A DNA stretch of 49,348 bases from Verrucomicrobiota bacterium (GCA_014382705.1 JACNJE010000120.1:493-49840), one strand, 5' to 3'; positions 1 to 10,243 are shown, numbered from the stretch's first letter. Notes: generated by a model from the sequence alone, not told the origin. Numbers and translations are program-made.

Positions 1-87
1 ATTCCATACCGGTCGTGCTCCAGATCAGTGGAATACGCCGCCCTTTCCGTACTGTATGGGCATCGTCATAGGCTCGTGCCGTATGAT
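1..87 (-). pseudogene. Detached C-terminal remnant of the ThuA-like gene
   Basis: Directly after the TAG stop at 90-88, the same minus-strand frame continues with the codons IIRHEPMTMPIQYGKGGVFH. This matches the conserved end of ThuA-like proteins (a HEP motif, then Y-G-x-G-x-V-F). A TGA follows, but another frame then reads TDLEHDRYG, which is the next expected piece (VFH-T-x-L-x-H-D). The 3' end therefore appears to carry an in-frame stop, probably with a few residues lost, plus a frameshift near position 30. It may be real decay or a sequence error. The window edge hides the remainder. Confidence 0.6.
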
Positions 88-822
88 CTAGGCGCAATAG
101 GCGTTGGAGAGGATTTTCCTGTTCTCGGCGGGGCAACGGAGCGAGTCGTACAGTTCGTCCTGCGCGTGCATCCACTCGGCCGGCATGCCGTGGGTGACCG
201 GATGAGAGGCATCTCGCACGATGATTTTGAATGCGTGCTGCGGGCCGTGGCTGCCGCCCCCGCCGGGCTGCGTGTTGCGGACGACCTCGCCTTGGTCGTT
301 GTAGTAGACGTACGGCCCGTGTTTCTCGGTGCGGCCGCCCCAGCCGCCGAGGCCGATCATCCGGTTGTACTCGGGCCAGTTCGGGAACGAGTTGTTGGCG
401 GCATGTACCGGGATGAAGCGGCCGCCGTTATTCATGTATTTTTCGAATGCGCGCTGCACCGGCTTGGGCCAATCCTCGCCGTTGTAGTTGCTGATGATGA
501 CATCATATTTATCGAACGCCGGCCGGAAGGCGTCCCACTTGGCCTGGAACTCCTCGCGGATTTTTTTGGCGGCCTCGGCCGCCTTGGCCTTTTGGCTCTC
601 GCTCAGGTTGCGCGGCGGGCGCGGGGCGCGGGGCGGCGAGGTGAGCACGTCCACCCGGAACAACTGGGTCTTCTCCATCTGCGCCTTCATGTACGGCGTC
701 ATGGCCTTCCAGTTGTGGTTGTTTTGACCGTCGACGTACAGCACGCTGATTTTTTCAGCACTCGCCGGGCTTATCACGGCCGCCAAGAGCAGGGCGGCTG
801 TGATCCATTTTAGGGGAGTCAT
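88..822 (-). CDS. Secreted ThuA-like domain protein, prematurely stopped
   Basis: The ATG at 822 opens a clear signal peptide (MTPLKWITAALLLAAVISPASA, cut before EKI). A ThuA-like, glutamine-amidotransferase-fold domain follows, with features typical of the family: YVDGQNNHNW near the start, then DVIISNYNGEDWP, GGRFIPVHAANNSF, a GGWGGR-HG segment and AQDELYDSLR. An upstream reading to 1152 exists but would bury the signal peptide, so 822 is preferred. ThuA-like proteins are common in planctomycete and verrucomicrobial genomes, often near secreted sugar-degrading enzymes; their chemistry is poorly defined. The frame stops at 88 just before the conserved HEP region, which survives downstream as a remnant, so the protein is probably truncated. 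It is divergently transcribed from lnt. Confidence 0.7.
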   Translation of the reverse strand: MTPLKWITAALLLAAVISPASAEKISVLYVDGQNNHNWKAMTPYMKAQMEKTQLFRVDVLTSPPRAPRPPRNLSESQKAKAAEAAKKIREEFQAKWDAFRPAFDKYDVIISNYNGEDWPKPVQRAFEKYMNNGGRFIPVHAANNSFPNWPEYNRMIGLGGWGGRTEKHGPYVYYNDQGEVVRNTQPGGGGSHGPQHAFKIIVRDASHPVTHGMPAEWMHAQDELYDSLRCPAENRKILSNAYCA

Positions 823-925
823 TGCACGAGGCATCGTGGCGCGGACGGTGACGGCAGGCGGAACAATTCGCAAGCCAAAAGCCGGGCGCTCGACTCGGCA
901 AATCTCGTCGGGCAGTCTCCCGGCG

Positions 926-2515
926 TTGATCGGCGTTAAACAACTTGGCCAAGCGCGTTGGCTTCTGGCGGCGCTGGTGGGGCTGGCCTTGGCGCTGGCG
1001 TTTCCCGAGCCGCGCTGGCTTGGCCTCGCCTGGCTTGTGCCCGGCGCTTGGCTGACGGTCGTCGCGGGGGAGCGACGCTGGAGGTTGTTCGGCTTGGCCT
1101 TTGTCGCGGCGTTGGTCTTTCGGTTGGTTTCGCTGCGGTTCCTGCTGGCCATGCCGCATACGGCGGGGGCGATCAGCGGCTGGCTGGCGCTCAGTCTTTA
1201 TTCGGCGCTGTATCCGGCGGCCTGGGCTTGGGTCTGCGGCGGGTGGCTGCGGGACGGCTTGGCCAAGCTGGAGTGGACGTGGTTTCGGCGACTCGGCTTC
1301 GGGTTGTTTGCCGCAGCCTCCTGGGTTGCATTGGAGATGGCGCAGGCGCGGCTGCTCGGTGGCTACCCGTGGAACTTCCTCGGGGTCAGCCAGTTTGAGA
1401 ATCTGCCGTTGATCCAGGTTGCGTCGGTGACCGGCGTTTACGGCGTATCGTTCTTGGTGGTGTGGGCGTCAGTGAGTTTGGTGTTTGCCGTGCTACAAAT
1501 TCGCCGCGCACCGGCCAACCCGTGGTCGTGGTCGGCCGACTTGGCGCTGCCGCTGCTCGCGCTGGGCCTGGTTTGTGGCTGGGGCGTGTTGCGCGTCACC
1601 CGTTTGCCGGCCCCGGCGAACCGGCTGACCGTCGCGCTGGTGCAGCCGAGCATCCCGCAGCAGTTGATTTGGCAACGCGGCACCGGCGACGAGCGCTTGG
1701 ACAAGGTGCTGGAGTTGTCGCGGCTGGCGTTGGCCACCCAGCCGGACTTGCTGCTGTGGCCGGAGGCGTGCGCGCCGATCTCGGCGGAGCGGTGGCCGGA
1801 GGTGTTCGACATGGTGAAGTCGAGCGGTGTGCCGCTGCTTTTTGGCGCGGACGATGTCGAGCGGGTGGGGGAGGTGGAGCGGTATTATAACAGCGCGGTT
1901 TTGCTGGCGCCGGATGGCCCGCAGTTCCCGAGCTACCGCAAGCGGCGGCTGGTCATGTTCGGCGAGTACATCCCATTCGAGAAGGCGTTGCCGTTCATGA
2001 AATATCTCTCCCCGATTGGCGGCAGTTTCTCCGCCGGGACGGAGCCGGTGCAGTTCGCGCTGCCGGGCGGCAAACAGACGCTTGCCCCGTTGATCTGCTT
2101 CGAGGACGCGTTCCCGCACGGCGGCCGCGAGCATGTGTTGGCGGGGACGGATCTGCTGGTGAACCTGACCAATGACGGCTGGTTCGGGGCTGGGCTGGAG
2201 CAGTGGCAGCACGCGGCCAACGCCGTCTTTCGCGCGGTGGAGAACGGCGTGCCGCTGGTGCGTTGCGCCAACAACGGGCTGACGTGCTGGATCGATTCGC
2301 TGGGCCAAGTGCGGCAATTTTACGGGCAGGAGAGCGGCGACATTTACGGGGCCGGCTTCGTGTCGTTCGAGGTGCCGCTTGGCCAACCGCTTGGCCAAAC
2401 GGCGTACAACCGGCGCGGCGACCTGTTTGGCTGGGGCTGTCTCGTCGCAGCGGTCGCCGTGGCGGCGGCGCGCCGGGCCAAGCGCAGGCTCCACACCGGC
2501 GGGGGAATCGGCTAG
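926..2515 (+). CDS. lnt: Apolipoprotein N-acyltransferase
   Basis: This inner-membrane enzyme transfers the third acyl chain to the N-terminal cysteine of lipoproteins. The N-terminal half has several hydrophobic helices and the C-terminal half is a carbon-nitrogen hydrolase domain. From the TTG at 926 the protein is 529 residues, normal for Lnt. The triad is visible: Glu in LLWPEACAP (about 280), Lys in YRKRRLVMFGEY (about 339) and Cys in LICFEDAFP (about 391). The frame is open from an ATG at 800, but that start would overlap the divergent ThuA gene and add a basic non-hydrophobic leader, so 926 or a GTG at 836 is more likely; the start remains uncertain. The core palindrome at 944 encodes QLGQAR next to the first helix, and two near-copies at about 2377-2399 give PLGQPLGQT. 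Confidence 0.9.
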   Translation: MIGVKQLGQARWLLAALVGLALALAFPEPRWLGLAWLVPGAWLTVVAGERRWRLFGLAFVAALVFRLVSLRFLLAMPHTAGAISGWLALSLYSALYPAAWAWVCGGWLRDGLAKLEWTWFRRLGFGLFAAASWVALEMAQARLLGGYPWNFLGVSQFENLPLIQVASVTGVYGVSFLVVWASVSLVFAVLQIRRAPANPWSWSADLALPLLALGLVCGWGVLRVTRLPAPANRLTVALVQPSIPQQLIWQRGTGDERLDKVLELSRLALATQPDLLLWPEACAPISAERWPEVFDMVKSSGVPLLFGADDVERVGEVERYYNSAVLLAPDGPQFPSYRKRRLVMFGEYIPFEKALPFMKYLSPIGGSFSAGTEPVQFALPGGKQTLAPLICFEDAFPHGGREHVLAGTDLLVNLTNDGWFGAGLEQWQHAANAVFRAVENGVPLVRCANNGLTCWIDSLGQVRQFYGQESGDIYGAGFVSFEVPLGQPLGQTAYNRRGDLFGWGCLVAAVAVAAARRAKRRLHTGGGIG

Positions 2516-2539
2516 GCTGCGGGCCGCGTTCGCGCTGTC

Positions 2540-3499
2540 ATGATTCCGAGGGAGATTCTCAAAAAAATCCGGCAGATCGAGATCCGCACCAAGCGGCTCG
2601 TCACTGAGACGTTGGCCGGGCAGTACCACAGCGCGTTCAAGGGGCAGGGCCTGCACTTCGAGGAGGTGCGCGAGTACACGCCCGGTGACGAGATCCGGTC
2701 GATCGACTGGAACGTCACCGCCCGAATGAACCAGCCGTTCGTCAAAGTGTACTCGGAGGAGCGCGAGCTGACGCTGATGCTGCTCGTGGATCTGAGTGGC
2801 TCCGGCTTCTTCGGGTCGGTGGAGCAGACCAAGCGCGAGATCGCCGCCGAGATGGCCTCGGTGCTGGCGTTTTCCGCCATCCGCAACAACGACAAGGTCG
2901 GCCTGATCCTGTTTACTGACCAGGTGGAGAAATTCGTGCCGCCGCGGAAGGGCCGATTCCACGTGCTGCGGGTCATCCGCGAGATTCTGTTTTACGAGCC
3001 GGAACACCGCGGCACCGACTTGAACGGGGCGCTGGAGTTCCTTGGCCGCGTGGTGCCACGCAAGGCAATCACCGTCTGCGTGTCCGATTTTCTCGGGCAG
3101 ACGAACCCGAGCCGGAGGTCGGTGGACGCGCACCTGCGGCGTCAGGCCGTGATGTCGGAGACGCTGGCGCAGACCTCCACCACGGCGTTGCGGCAGGCCA
3201 ACCGGCGGCACGATGTGGTGGCGGTGCAGGTCACCGACCCGCGCGAACTCGAGCTGCCGGACGTCGGCTGGGTGGTGCTGCAGGACGCCGAGACGGGGCA
3301 GTCGGTTGAAATCAACACCGGGGACGACCGGCGCCGAGAGGCTTACACCCAGCGGCAGGCCAACGCGCAGGAGGAACTCGTGCGCCTGTTCCGCACCTCC
3401 GGCATCGACTCGATCCAGATTCGCACCGACGAGCCGTACATCACGGCGCTCGAGCGATTTTTTGAGATGCGCCTGAAACGCCGGCATCTCGCCGCCTGA
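2540..3499 (+). CDS. DUF58 domain protein (MoxR/Bat-type operon)
   Basis: 319 residues. The DUF58 signature is plain: GLHFEEVREYTPGDEIRSIDW at about residues 37-57, followed by a von Willebrand A-like fold with LLVDLSGSG in place of a classical MIDAS and a later VSDFL strand. DUF58 proteins usually sit beside a MoxR AAA+ ATPase and VWA proteins and are thought to act in chaperone-like maturation or envelope stress systems. No MoxR gene is seen here, since lnt lies directly upstream. The TGA overlaps the next ATG by one base, so this gene and the two after it look translationally coupled. Confidence 0.88.
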   Translation: MIPREILKKIRQIEIRTKRLVTETLAGQYHSAFKGQGLHFEEVREYTPGDEIRSIDWNVTARMNQPFVKVYSEERELTLMLLVDLSGSGFFGSVEQTKREIAAEMASVLAFSAIRNNDKVGLILFTDQVEKFVPPRKGRFHVLRVIREILFYEPEHRGTDLNGALEFLGRVVPRKAITVCVSDFLGQTNPSRRSVDAHLRRQAVMSETLAQTSTTALRQANRRHDVVAVQVTDPRELELPDVGWVVLQDAETGQSVEINTGDDRRREAYTQRQANAQEELVRLFRTSGIDSIQIRTDEPYITALERFFEMRLKRRHLAA

Positions 3500-4107
3500 T
3501 GCCGACGCTCACGAACACCAACTCCGCGGCCCTGGTTTTGCCCGATCCCGCCGATGCCACCAACGCCGTTGCCCCGGGGGAAATCCCGGACATCCTGGGG
3601 CTCAAGGAGTTGGCCGACATCCCCACCGGCTACGAATGGCTGTGGTGGCTGCTGGTGGCGGTGGCGGCGCTGGTGATCGCCGGGGTCGTCGCTTGGTTTG
3701 TCCGGCGGCAGTTGGCCAAGCGCAGCGACGAACTTGCCCCGCCGCCGCCCCCCCCCCCGCACGTCGTGGCGTGGGAGCGGCTGCAGCGCGCGCTTGGCCT
3801 GATCCACGAGGCCGAGCGGTTTTGCGTCAAGGTGTCGCTCATCATCCGGGACTATCTCGAGCAACGGTTCGACCTGCACGCGCCGGACCGGACGACCGAG
3901 GAGTTTTTGTTTGAACTGCAGTCCAGCCGGCACCTGACCGCGGAGCACAAGCAACTGCTCGCCGAGTTCCTCGGCGCGTGCGACATGGTGAAGTTTGCCA
4001 AGGCGGAACCGCCCGAGCAGGAGCTTCGCGGGTTGCACGAGGCCGCCAGCCGGCTCGTCGGCGAGACGCAGCCCAGCCTGCGCGAGGAGACGGAGGATGC
4101 ACCATGA
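3499..4107 (+). CDS. DUF4381-like single-span membrane protein
   Basis: 202 residues with one transmembrane helix at about 46-68 (YEWLWWLLVAVAALVIAGVV), a short polyproline stretch and a helical cytoplasmic domain. Layout and position between DUF58 and VWA genes match the DUF4381 component of Bat-type operons. It overlaps both neighbours (one base upstream, ATGA downstream). The polyproline is encoded by an uninterrupted run of 11 C at 3748-3758; slippage there would shift the frame just after the membrane helix and remove the cytoplasmic domain. The biochemical role is unknown. Confidence 0.78.
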   Translation: MPTLTNTNSAALVLPDPADATNAVAPGEIPDILGLKELADIPTGYEWLWWLLVAVAALVIAGVVAWFVRRQLAKRSDELAPPPPPPPHVVAWERLQRALGLIHEAERFCVKVSLIIRDYLEQRFDLHAPDRTTEEFLFELQSSRHLTAEHKQLLAEFLGACDMVKFAKAEPPEQELRGLHEAASRLVGETQPSLREETEDAP

Positions 4108-5123
4108 ATATCGGCGAGTTGAGAATCGATGATCCGTGGTGGCTGCTCCTGCTGGTGGTGCTGCCGCTGGTCGCGTGGGCGCGGCGGCGCTGGCTGGCCG
4201 GCCGGCCGGCGCTGATGTTCTCCTCCGTCCAACTCGTGCGCGGCATCATGGGCTTGGCCAAGCCGAAGTCCGGCGCGCTGCTCGGGTTCCTGCGCTGGAC
4301 CGCGCTGCTGCTGCTGGTGCTGGCCATGGCCCGGCCGCAATGGGGCGAGGGCACCGAGAAAATCCGGGCCAGCGGCATCGACATCGCCGTGGCGTTCGAC
4401 CTGTCCGGCAGCATGCTGGCCGAGGATTTTCAGCTGAAAGGCAAGCGGGCCAACCGCGCCGAGGTGGCCAAGGCGGTGCTGAAGGGATTCGTCGACGATC
4501 GGCCGGCGGACCGGATCGGCCTCGTGGCCTTTGCCGGCCGGGCGTACATCGCCGCGCCGCTGACGCTCGATCACGACTTTCTGCTCGCCAATCTCGAGCG
4601 GCTCGAGGCCGGGAGCCAGTCGATCGAGGACGGCACCGCGATCGGCTCGGCGATCAGCGCCGGGCTGAACCGCCTGCGCGACCTCGAGTCGGAGAGCCGG
4701 ATCATCATCCTGATGACCGACGGCCAGAACAATTCCGGCACCGTCGCGCCGTTGACCGCCGCCGAGGCGGCCGAGCTGCTGGGCGTGAAGGTGTACACCA
4801 TCGGCGTCGGCACGCGCGGTGTGGCGCCGATGCCGTACACCGACGTGTTTGGCCGGAAACGGTATCGCAACGTCGAGGTGAACATCGACGAGGAGACACT
4901 GCAAAAAATCGCCGACCAAACCGGCGGCCAATACTTCCGCGCCGACAGCCAGAGCAGGCTCCGGGAGATTTACGGCCAGATCGACGAGATGGAAAAAACC
5001 GAGGTGGAGGTGGAGCGCTACTTCAACTACAACGAGTGGTTCCCTTTCCTCGTCATCGCCGGTCTGGCGCTGCTGCTGCTCGAGTTGACCCTCGCCAACA
5101 CTGTTTGGCTCAAGCTGCCGTAG
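4104..5123 (+). CDS. VWA domain membrane protein, BatA-like
   Basis: 339 residues from the ATG at 4104, which overlaps the previous stop as ATGA. The frame is open further upstream, but MNIGELRIDDPWWLLLL is the standard BatA N-terminus. Two N-terminal helices (about 11-28 and 60-77) precede a VWA domain with an intact MIDAS: DLSGS at about 99-103, a later Thr in APLTLDHD and Asp in LMTDGQN. A C-terminal helix lies in FPFLVIAGLALLLLELTL. Such proteins sit in the inner membrane with the VWA domain in the periplasm and are linked to aerotolerance or envelope stress. No batB follows; the operon ends at a convergent junction with the peroxidase gene. Confidence 0.88.
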   Translation: MNIGELRIDDPWWLLLLVVLPLVAWARRRWLAGRPALMFSSVQLVRGIMGLAKPKSGALLGFLRWTALLLLVLAMARPQWGEGTEKIRASGIDIAVAFDLSGSMLAEDFQLKGKRANRAEVAKAVLKGFVDDRPADRIGLVAFAGRAYIAAPLTLDHDFLLANLERLEAGSQSIEDGTAIGSAISAGLNRLRDLESESRIIILMTDGQNNSGTVAPLTAAEAAELLGVKVYTIGVGTRGVAPMPYTDVFGRKRYRNVEVNIDEETLQKIADQTGGQYFRADSQSRLREIYGQIDEMEKTEVEVERYFNYNEWFPFLVIAGLALLLLELTLANTVWLKLP

Positions 5124-5140
5124 GGCCGGCGGATCGCGGG

Positions 5141-5154
5141 CGCTTGGCCAAGCG
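5141..5154. repeat. CGCTTGGCCAAGCG palindrome, convergent junction
   Basis: A perfect copy lies between the BatA-like stop (5123) and the glutathione peroxidase stop (5157), alone in the 33-base gap. As RNA it could form a five-pair stem with a GGCC loop in either direction, so it might serve as a weak two-way terminator, but it has no U tract. Confidence 0.9.
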
Positions 5155-5156
5155 CG

Positions 5157-5696
5157 TTATTTCTTCAGCGCGGTCTCGATGGCGGCGATGACTTCCGGGG
5201 CGTCCGGCTTGGTGCGTGGCGAGAAACGCTTGATCACCTTGCCGTTGCCATCGAGAAGGAACTTCTCGAAGTTCCACCGTATCTTGTCCGACCCGCCCGA
5301 CTCCTTCTTGAGTTTCTTGTAGAGCGGATGGGCACCGTCGCCGTTCACCTCGATCTTGGCATGCAGCGGGAAGGTGACCGAGTAGTTGTCGGAGCAGAAC
5401 TTCTTAATCTCCAGCGGGCTACCCGGCTCCTGTTTGCCAAACTGGTTGCACGGGAAGCCCAGCACGGTGAACCCCTTCTTGGCGTACTTCGAGTGGACGG
5501 CCTGCAGCTGCGTGTACTGCTTGGTCAGGCCGCATTTGCTGGCGACGTTGACCACCAGCATCACCTTGCCCTTGTGGGCGCCGAGGGTGGTTTTTTTGCC
5601 GTCGATGTTTTTCAACGGGATGTCGAGCGTGGGGTTCCCGGCGCAGACGATGCCAGCCAAGCTGATGGAGAGGATGAGAGTCGAAGCGAGTTTCAT
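5157..5696 (-). CDS. Exported glutathione peroxidase family protein
   Basis: 179 residues with a signal peptide ([19 protein letters not shown]). The thioredoxin-fold peroxidase motifs are all present: [12 protein letters not shown] with the catalytic Cys at 55 in place of selenocysteine, [13 protein letters not shown] at about 80-92 with the conserved Gln, and [10 protein letters not shown] with the conserved Trp and Asn. Bacterial cysteine forms generally use thioredoxin rather than glutathione to reduce hydroperoxides. The signal peptide places this one outside the cytoplasm. It stands alone, convergent with the Bat-like operon and divergent from ilvD. Confidence 0.92.
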   Translation of the reverse strand: MKLASTLILSISLAGIVCAGNPTLDIPLKNIDGKKTTLGAHKGKVMLVVNVASKCGLTKQYTQLQAVHSKYAKKGFTVLGFPCNQFGKQEPGSPLEIKKFCSDNYSVTFPLHAKIEVNGDGAHPLYKKLKKESGGSDKIRWNFEKFLLDGNGKVIKRFSPRTKPDAPEVIAAIETALKK

Positions 5697-5804
5697 AACG
5701 CGCCGAACTTGGCAGGCAACCCGGATTTGTCAACCACCGACGTCCAGTCTGGCGGCTTGTTTTTGGGGGGTGATTTGTGGAAACTGCGCGGCCGTCGATT
5801 AGCG

Positions 5805-7529
5805 ATGATGAAGAAAACCCAAAAAAAGAGAAACCAACCAAACCTGCGGCCGCATTCCGCGATCATGCTGGACGGGCCGGACCGCGCGCCGAGCCGGGCG
5901 ATGCTTTACCCGACCGGCTTCAAAAAGCCCGACTTTGAAAAGCCGATCATCGGAGTGGCCTCCACGTGGAGCAACGTGACGCCGTGCAACATGCACATCG
6001 ACGAGTTGGCGCGCGTGGCCGAGGCCGGCACGAACAAGGCCGGCGGCAAGGCGATTGTGTTCAACACCATCACGATTTCCGACGGCATCTCGATGGGCAC
6101 GGAGGGGATGAAATATTCGCTCGTGTCGCGCGAGGTCATCGCCGACTCGATCGAAACGGTCGTTGGCTGCGAATGCATGGATGGCTTTGTCGCCATTGGC
6201 GGGTGCGACAAAAACATGCCGGGCTGCATGATCTCGATCGCGCGGCTGAACCGCCCGGCGGTGTTCGTTTACGGTGGCACGATTTTGCCGGGCTGCATCA
6301 CGGGCGACTCAAGGAAACTCGACATCGTCTCCGTGTTCGAGGCGGTTGGGGCGCACTCCAACGACAAACTTTCCGACCAGGGTCTGGAGGACATCACCGC
6401 CTGCGCGATCCCCGGCCCCGGTTCCTGCGGCGGAATGTACACGGCCAACACGATGGCCAGCGCGATCGAGGCGATGGGCATGAGCCTGCCGGGCAGCAGC
6501 GCCCAAGCGGCGATCAGTCCCGCCAAGAAGAAGGATTGCCGCGAGGCCGGTGCTGCGGTGCTGAATCTGCTCAAGCTCGGCATCAGGCCGCACGACATCA
6601 TGACGAAAAAGGCGTTCGAGAATGCCATCACCGTGGTGATCGCGCTCGGCGGCTCGACGAATGCCGTGCTGCATTTGCTGGCGATGGCACACGCGGCCAG
6701 CGTCAAGCTGACCATCGACGACTTTACGCGCATTGGCAAAAAGGTGCCGGTGCTCGCCGACCTCAAGCCAAGCGGCAAATATCTGATGAGCGAGCTGGTC
6801 GCCGTCGGCGGCATCCAGCCGATGATGAAAACGCTGCTTCGCGCCGGGTTGCTGCACGGCGACTGCATGACCGTCACCGGCAGGACGATGGCGCAGAACT
6901 TGGCCAAGGCGAAGCCGTACCGCAAGGGTCAGAAGATCATTCAGCCGATGAGCCGGCCGATCAAAAAAAGCAGTCACCTCGTCGTGGTGTACGGCAACCT
7001 CGCGGCGGAGGGCGGGGTGGCCAAGATCACCGGAAAGGAGGGCATGCGTTTCACCGGCACGGCCAAGCCGTTCGATTCCGAGGAGAAGGCGATGAAGGCG
7101 ATCCTCGGCGGCCGAATCAAAAAGGGCGACGTGATCGTCATCCGCTACGAGGGGCCGAAAGGCGGCCCCGGCATGCGCGAGATGCTTGGCCCGACGGCAG
7201 CCATCATGGGCGCTGGCTTGGGCAGCGACGTGGCGCTGATCACCGACGGCCGGTTCTCCGGCGGCACGCACGGTTTCGTCGTGGGGCACATCACGCCGGA
7301 GGCGTACGCAGGGGGCGCGTTGGCCTTGGTGAAGCGCGGCGACTCGGTCACCATCGACGCCGAGCGGCGGGAATTGACGCTCGACGTGCCGGCGAAGGAA
7401 TTGGCCAAGCGCCGCCAGGCGTGGCGCAAGCCCAAGCCGCGCTACACCAAGGGCGTGTTGGCCAAGTACGCCAGCGCCGTGACCTCGGCCTCGCTCGGCG
7501 CGGTGACCGATCACAACTTGGAGGTGTGA
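5805..7529 (+). CDS. ilvD: Dihydroxy-acid dehydratase
   Basis: 574 residues from the first of two adjacent ATGs (5805/5808). The open frame reaches back to 5328 but crosses the divergent peroxidase gene. The enzyme dehydrates dihydroxyacids to 2-keto acids in isoleucine, valine and leucine synthesis. Iron-sulfur ligand cysteines are recognisable at C61 (NVTPCNMH), C134 ([10 protein letters not shown]) and C208 ([14 protein letters not shown]), and the C-terminal [15 protein letters not shown] motif is intact. Two core palindromes within it are read as NLAKAK and ELAKRR. leuS follows after 50 bases, giving a branched-chain amino-acid theme. Confidence 0.96.
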   Translation: MMKKTQKKRNQPNLRPHSAIMLDGPDRAPSRAMLYPTGFKKPDFEKPIIGVASTWSNVTPCNMHIDELARVAEAGTNKAGGKAIVFNTITISDGISMGTEGMKYSLVSREVIADSIETVVGCECMDGFVAIGGCDKNMPGCMISIARLNRPAVFVYGGTILPGCITGDSRKLDIVSVFEAVGAHSNDKLSDQGLEDITACAIPGPGSCGGMYTANTMASAIEAMGMSLPGSSAQAAISPAKKKDCREAGAAVLNLLKLGIRPHDIMTKKAFENAITVVIALGGSTNAVLHLLAMAHAASVKLTIDDFTRIGKKVPVLADLKPSGKYLMSELVAVGGIQPMMKTLLRAGLLHGDCMTVTGRTMAQNLAKAKPYRKGQKIIQPMSRPIKKSSHLVVVYGNLAAEGGVAKITGKEGMRFTGTAKPFDSEEKAMKAILGGRIKKGDVIVIRYEGPKGGPGMREMLGPTAAIMGAGLGSDVALITDGRFSGGTHGFVVGHITPEAYAGGALALVKRGDSVTIDAERRELTLDVPAKELAKRRQAWRKPKPRYTKGVLAKYASAVTSASLGAVTDHNLEV

Positions 7530-7534
7530 CCCCG

Positions 7535-7548
7535 CGCTTGGCCAAGCG
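7535..7548. repeat. CGCTTGGCCAAGCG palindrome, ilvD-leuS gap
   Basis: A perfect copy begins six bases after the ilvD stop codon and 31 bases before the leuS ATG, in a same-direction gap. Confidence 0.9.
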
Positions 7549-7579
7549 ACAACCCGACTGAATCAATTTATCCGCGAGA

Positions 7580-10243
7580 ATGCGCAGACAATATCCGTTC
7601 CAGATTTTCGAGCCGAAGTGGCAGGAGCATTGGCATGGCGGCGAGACGTTCCGGGCGTGGAATCCCGGCGAGAGCGTCCCTGCCGGCCACCCGTTTCGCG
7701 AGCGTCACCCGGACACGAACCCCGGAGACATCCCGAAATATTACATCCTCGACATGTTCCCGTACCCGTCCGGCGCGGGGCTGCACGTCGGGCATCCGGA
7801 GGGCTACACGGCCACCGACATCCTTGCCCGCTACAAGCGGATGCGCGGCTTCAACGTGCTGCACCCGATCGGTTGGGACGCGTTCGGCCTGCCGGCGGAA
7901 CAGTACGCCATCAAGACCGGCCAGCATCCGCGCATCACCACCGAGGCCAACGTCGCCAACTTCAAGCGGCAGATTCAGTCGCTGGGTTTCAGCTACGACT
8001 GGAGCCGCGAAATCAACACCACCGCCCCCGGTTACTTCCGCTGGACGCAATGGATCTTCCTGCAGCTTTACAACTCGTGGTTCAACCCGGCGACGAACCA
8101 AGCGGAGCCAATCGACACGCTGGCTTATCCGGCGGACGCGACGACCGATGGGCAGCGCCGCGCCTGGCGCGATGAGCATCGCTTGGCTTACGTGTCCGAG
8201 GCGCCAGTGAACTGGTGCCCCGAGCTGGGCACGGTGCTGGCCAACGAGGAGGTCAAGGACGGTGTCAGCGAGGTCGGCGGATACCCGGTGGAGCGAAAGC
8301 CGATGCGCCAATGGATGCTCCGCATCACGGCCTTCGCGCAACGGCTGCTTGACGACCTCGACGGCATCGAATGGAGCGACTCGCTCAAGGAGATGCAGCG
8401 CAACTGGATCGGCCGCTCTGAGGGGGCGGAGGTGGTGTTCCGCGTTGAGAATTCCGACATCGACATTCCCGTGTTCACCACGCGGCCGGACACGCTGTTC
8501 GGCGCGACGTACATGGTCCTTTCGCCGGAGAGCGAGTTGCTCGGGCAGCTTGTCACCGATGAGCACCGGGTCGCCGTCGAGGCGTATCAGGCCGAGGCGG
8601 CCCGGAAGAGTGACCTCGAGCGCACCGACTTGGCCAAGGGGAAAAGCGGCGTGTTCACCGGCGCGTTCGCAGTCAACCCGGCCAACGGCCACCGGGTGCC
8701 GATTTGGACGGCCGACTACGTCTTGGCTGGCTACGGAACCGGCGCGATCATGGCGGTGCCGGCGCACGACACGCGCGACCTCGAGTTCGCGCAGAAATTC
8801 AAGCTGCCAATCGAGATCGTCGTACAGGCCCCCGAGGGCGAGGAGTCGCTTGGCTTCACCGGCAACGGCGTGGCGGTGAACTCCGGGTTTCTCGACGGCC
8901 TGCCAACGCCAGAGGCCAAGCGCAAGATTACCGCTTGGCTCGACGAAAAGGGGCTCGGCCAAGGGAGGGTGAATTACAAGCTGCGCGACTGGCTCTTCAG
9001 CCGGCAGCGCTACTGGGGCGAGCCGTTCCCGATTGTCTGGGACGCCGACGGCCACCTTGGCCTGAGCGAAGGCGATCTGCCGCTCACGCCGCCGGATCTG
9101 ACCGACTTCAAGCCGACCGGCTCCGGCGAACCGCCGTTGGCCCGGGCCGGGGAGTGGTGCCAAGCCGGCGACGGCCTAAGGCGGGAGACGAACACCATGC
9201 CGCAGTGGGCCGGCAGTTGCTGGTATTACCTGCGCTTTCTCGACGCGCAAAACAGCGACCGCTTCATCGCCGATGAAAAGGAGCGGTATTGGATGGGCTC
9301 GGCCGGCGACGACGCCACGCCGGGTGTGGACCTGTACGTCGGTGGCACCGAGCACGCGGTGTTGCATCTCCTTTACGCGCGCTTTTGGCACAAGGTGTTG
9401 TTTGACCTTGGGCACGTGAGCACGCCCGAGCCGTTTTACAAGCTTGTCAATCAGGGGCTGATCCTCGGCGAGGACGGGCAGAAAATGTCCAAGTCGCGCG
9501 GCAACGTCGTCAACCCGGACGACATTCTTGTCGAGTTCGGCTCGGACGCCTTCCGGCTGTACGAGATGTTCATGGGGCCGCTCGAGATGGTGAAGCCGTG
9601 GAACACCAAGGGCGTCGAGGGCGTCTACCGTTTCCTCGGCCGCGTGTGGCGGATGTTCATCGACGAGCAAAGCGAAAAGGAGTTTGAACAGCAACTGACC
9701 ACCCATCCGGACGCCGGGCCGGAACTGCTTGCCGCGCTGAAACTGGACGAAGCCGTGGGGCAGGTGGAGGCCACACCCGGGCAGCTCAAGGTGCTGCACA
9801 CCTGCATCAAGAAAGTGACCGACGACATGGAGCACCTGCGCTTCAACACCGCCATCTCCGCGATGATGGTGTTCACCAACGAGGCGTCGAACTGGGCCAT
9901 CCGGCCGCTGTCGGTGATGAACGATTTCCTGCTGCTGCTCGCGCCGTTCGCGCCGCACATCGCCGAGGAACTGTATGCCAAGGCCAACGGCAGCGGCTCA
10001 ACCCTGGCCTACCGACCCTGGCCAAGCCACGACGAGGCCCACCTCGTCGAGTCCACCATCGAGATGGCCGTGCAGGTCAACGGAAAGCTGCGCGACCGCA
10101 TCCAGATCCCGGCCGGCATGGAGAAGGCCGAGATCGAGCGGCTCGCGCAGGCGGGCGAAAACGTCCGCCGCCACACCGACGGCAAAAGCGTGAAAAAAGT
10201 GATCGTCATCCCCGGCAAACTGGTGAACATTGTCTCGGTGTGA
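7580..10243 (+). CDS. leuS: Leucyl-tRNA synthetase
   Basis: 887 residues, a class I synthetase that charges tRNA-Leu with leucine. The HIGH-type motif is HVGH at about 69-72 within [18 protein letters not shown], and KMSKS is at about 635-639. The large inserted editing domain lies between them (about 220-420, with [19 protein letters not shown] and the [15 protein letters not shown] patch containing the editing Asp). A C-terminal anticodon-binding domain ends in the [11 protein letters not shown] region. Length and order are normal for bacterial LeuRS. Confidence 0.97.
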   Translation: MRRQYPFQIFEPKWQEHWHGGETFRAWNPGESVPAGHPFRERHPDTNPGDIPKYYILDMFPYPSGAGLHVGHPEGYTATDILARYKRMRGFNVLHPIGWDAFGLPAEQYAIKTGQHPRITTEANVANFKRQIQSLGFSYDWSREINTTAPGYFRWTQWIFLQLYNSWFNPATNQAEPIDTLAYPADATTDGQRRAWRDEHRLAYVSEAPVNWCPELGTVLANEEVKDGVSEVGGYPVERKPMRQWMLRITAFAQRLLDDLDGIEWSDSLKEMQRNWIGRSEGAEVVFRVENSDIDIPVFTTRPDTLFGATYMVLSPESELLGQLVTDEHRVAVEAYQAEAARKSDLERTDLAKGKSGVFTGAFAVNPANGHRVPIWTADYVLAGYGTGAIMAVPAHDTRDLEFAQKFKLPIEIVVQAPEGEESLGFTGNGVAVNSGFLDGLPTPEAKRKITAWLDEKGLGQGRVNYKLRDWLFSRQRYWGEPFPIVWDADGHLGLSEGDLPLTPPDLTDFKPTGSGEPPLARAGEWCQAGDGLRRETNTMPQWAGSCWYYLRFLDAQNSDRFIADEKERYWMGSAGDDATPGVDLYVGGTEHAVLHLLYARFWHKVLFDLGHVSTPEPFYKLVNQGLILGEDGQKMSKSRGNVVNPDDILVEFGSDAFRLYEMFMGPLEMVKPWNTKGVEGVYRFLGRVWRMFIDEQSEKEFEQQLTTHPDAGPELLAALKLDEAVGQVEATPGQLKVLHTCIKKVTDDMEHLRFNTAISAMMVFTNEASNWAIRPLSVMNDFLLLLAPFAPHIAEELYAKANGSGSTLAYRPWPSHDEAHLVESTIEMAVQVNGKLRDRIQIPAGMEKAEIERLAQAGENVRRHTDGKSVKKVIVIPGKLVNIVSV

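Noticed and set aside
823..1152. N-terminal extension of the ThuA-like frame
   Set aside because: It precedes a clear signal peptide and overlaps lnt, so it is unlikely to be translated.
1493..3487. Long minus-strand open frame of 664 codons
   Set aside because: It runs antisense to lnt and the DUF58 gene, whose protein motifs are certain. It is rich in Arg, His, Gln and Leu, as expected from the opposite strand of GC-rich genes.
5157..5696. Selenocysteine in the glutathione peroxidase
   Set aside because: The active-site codon is Cys, and there is no in-frame TGA at that position.
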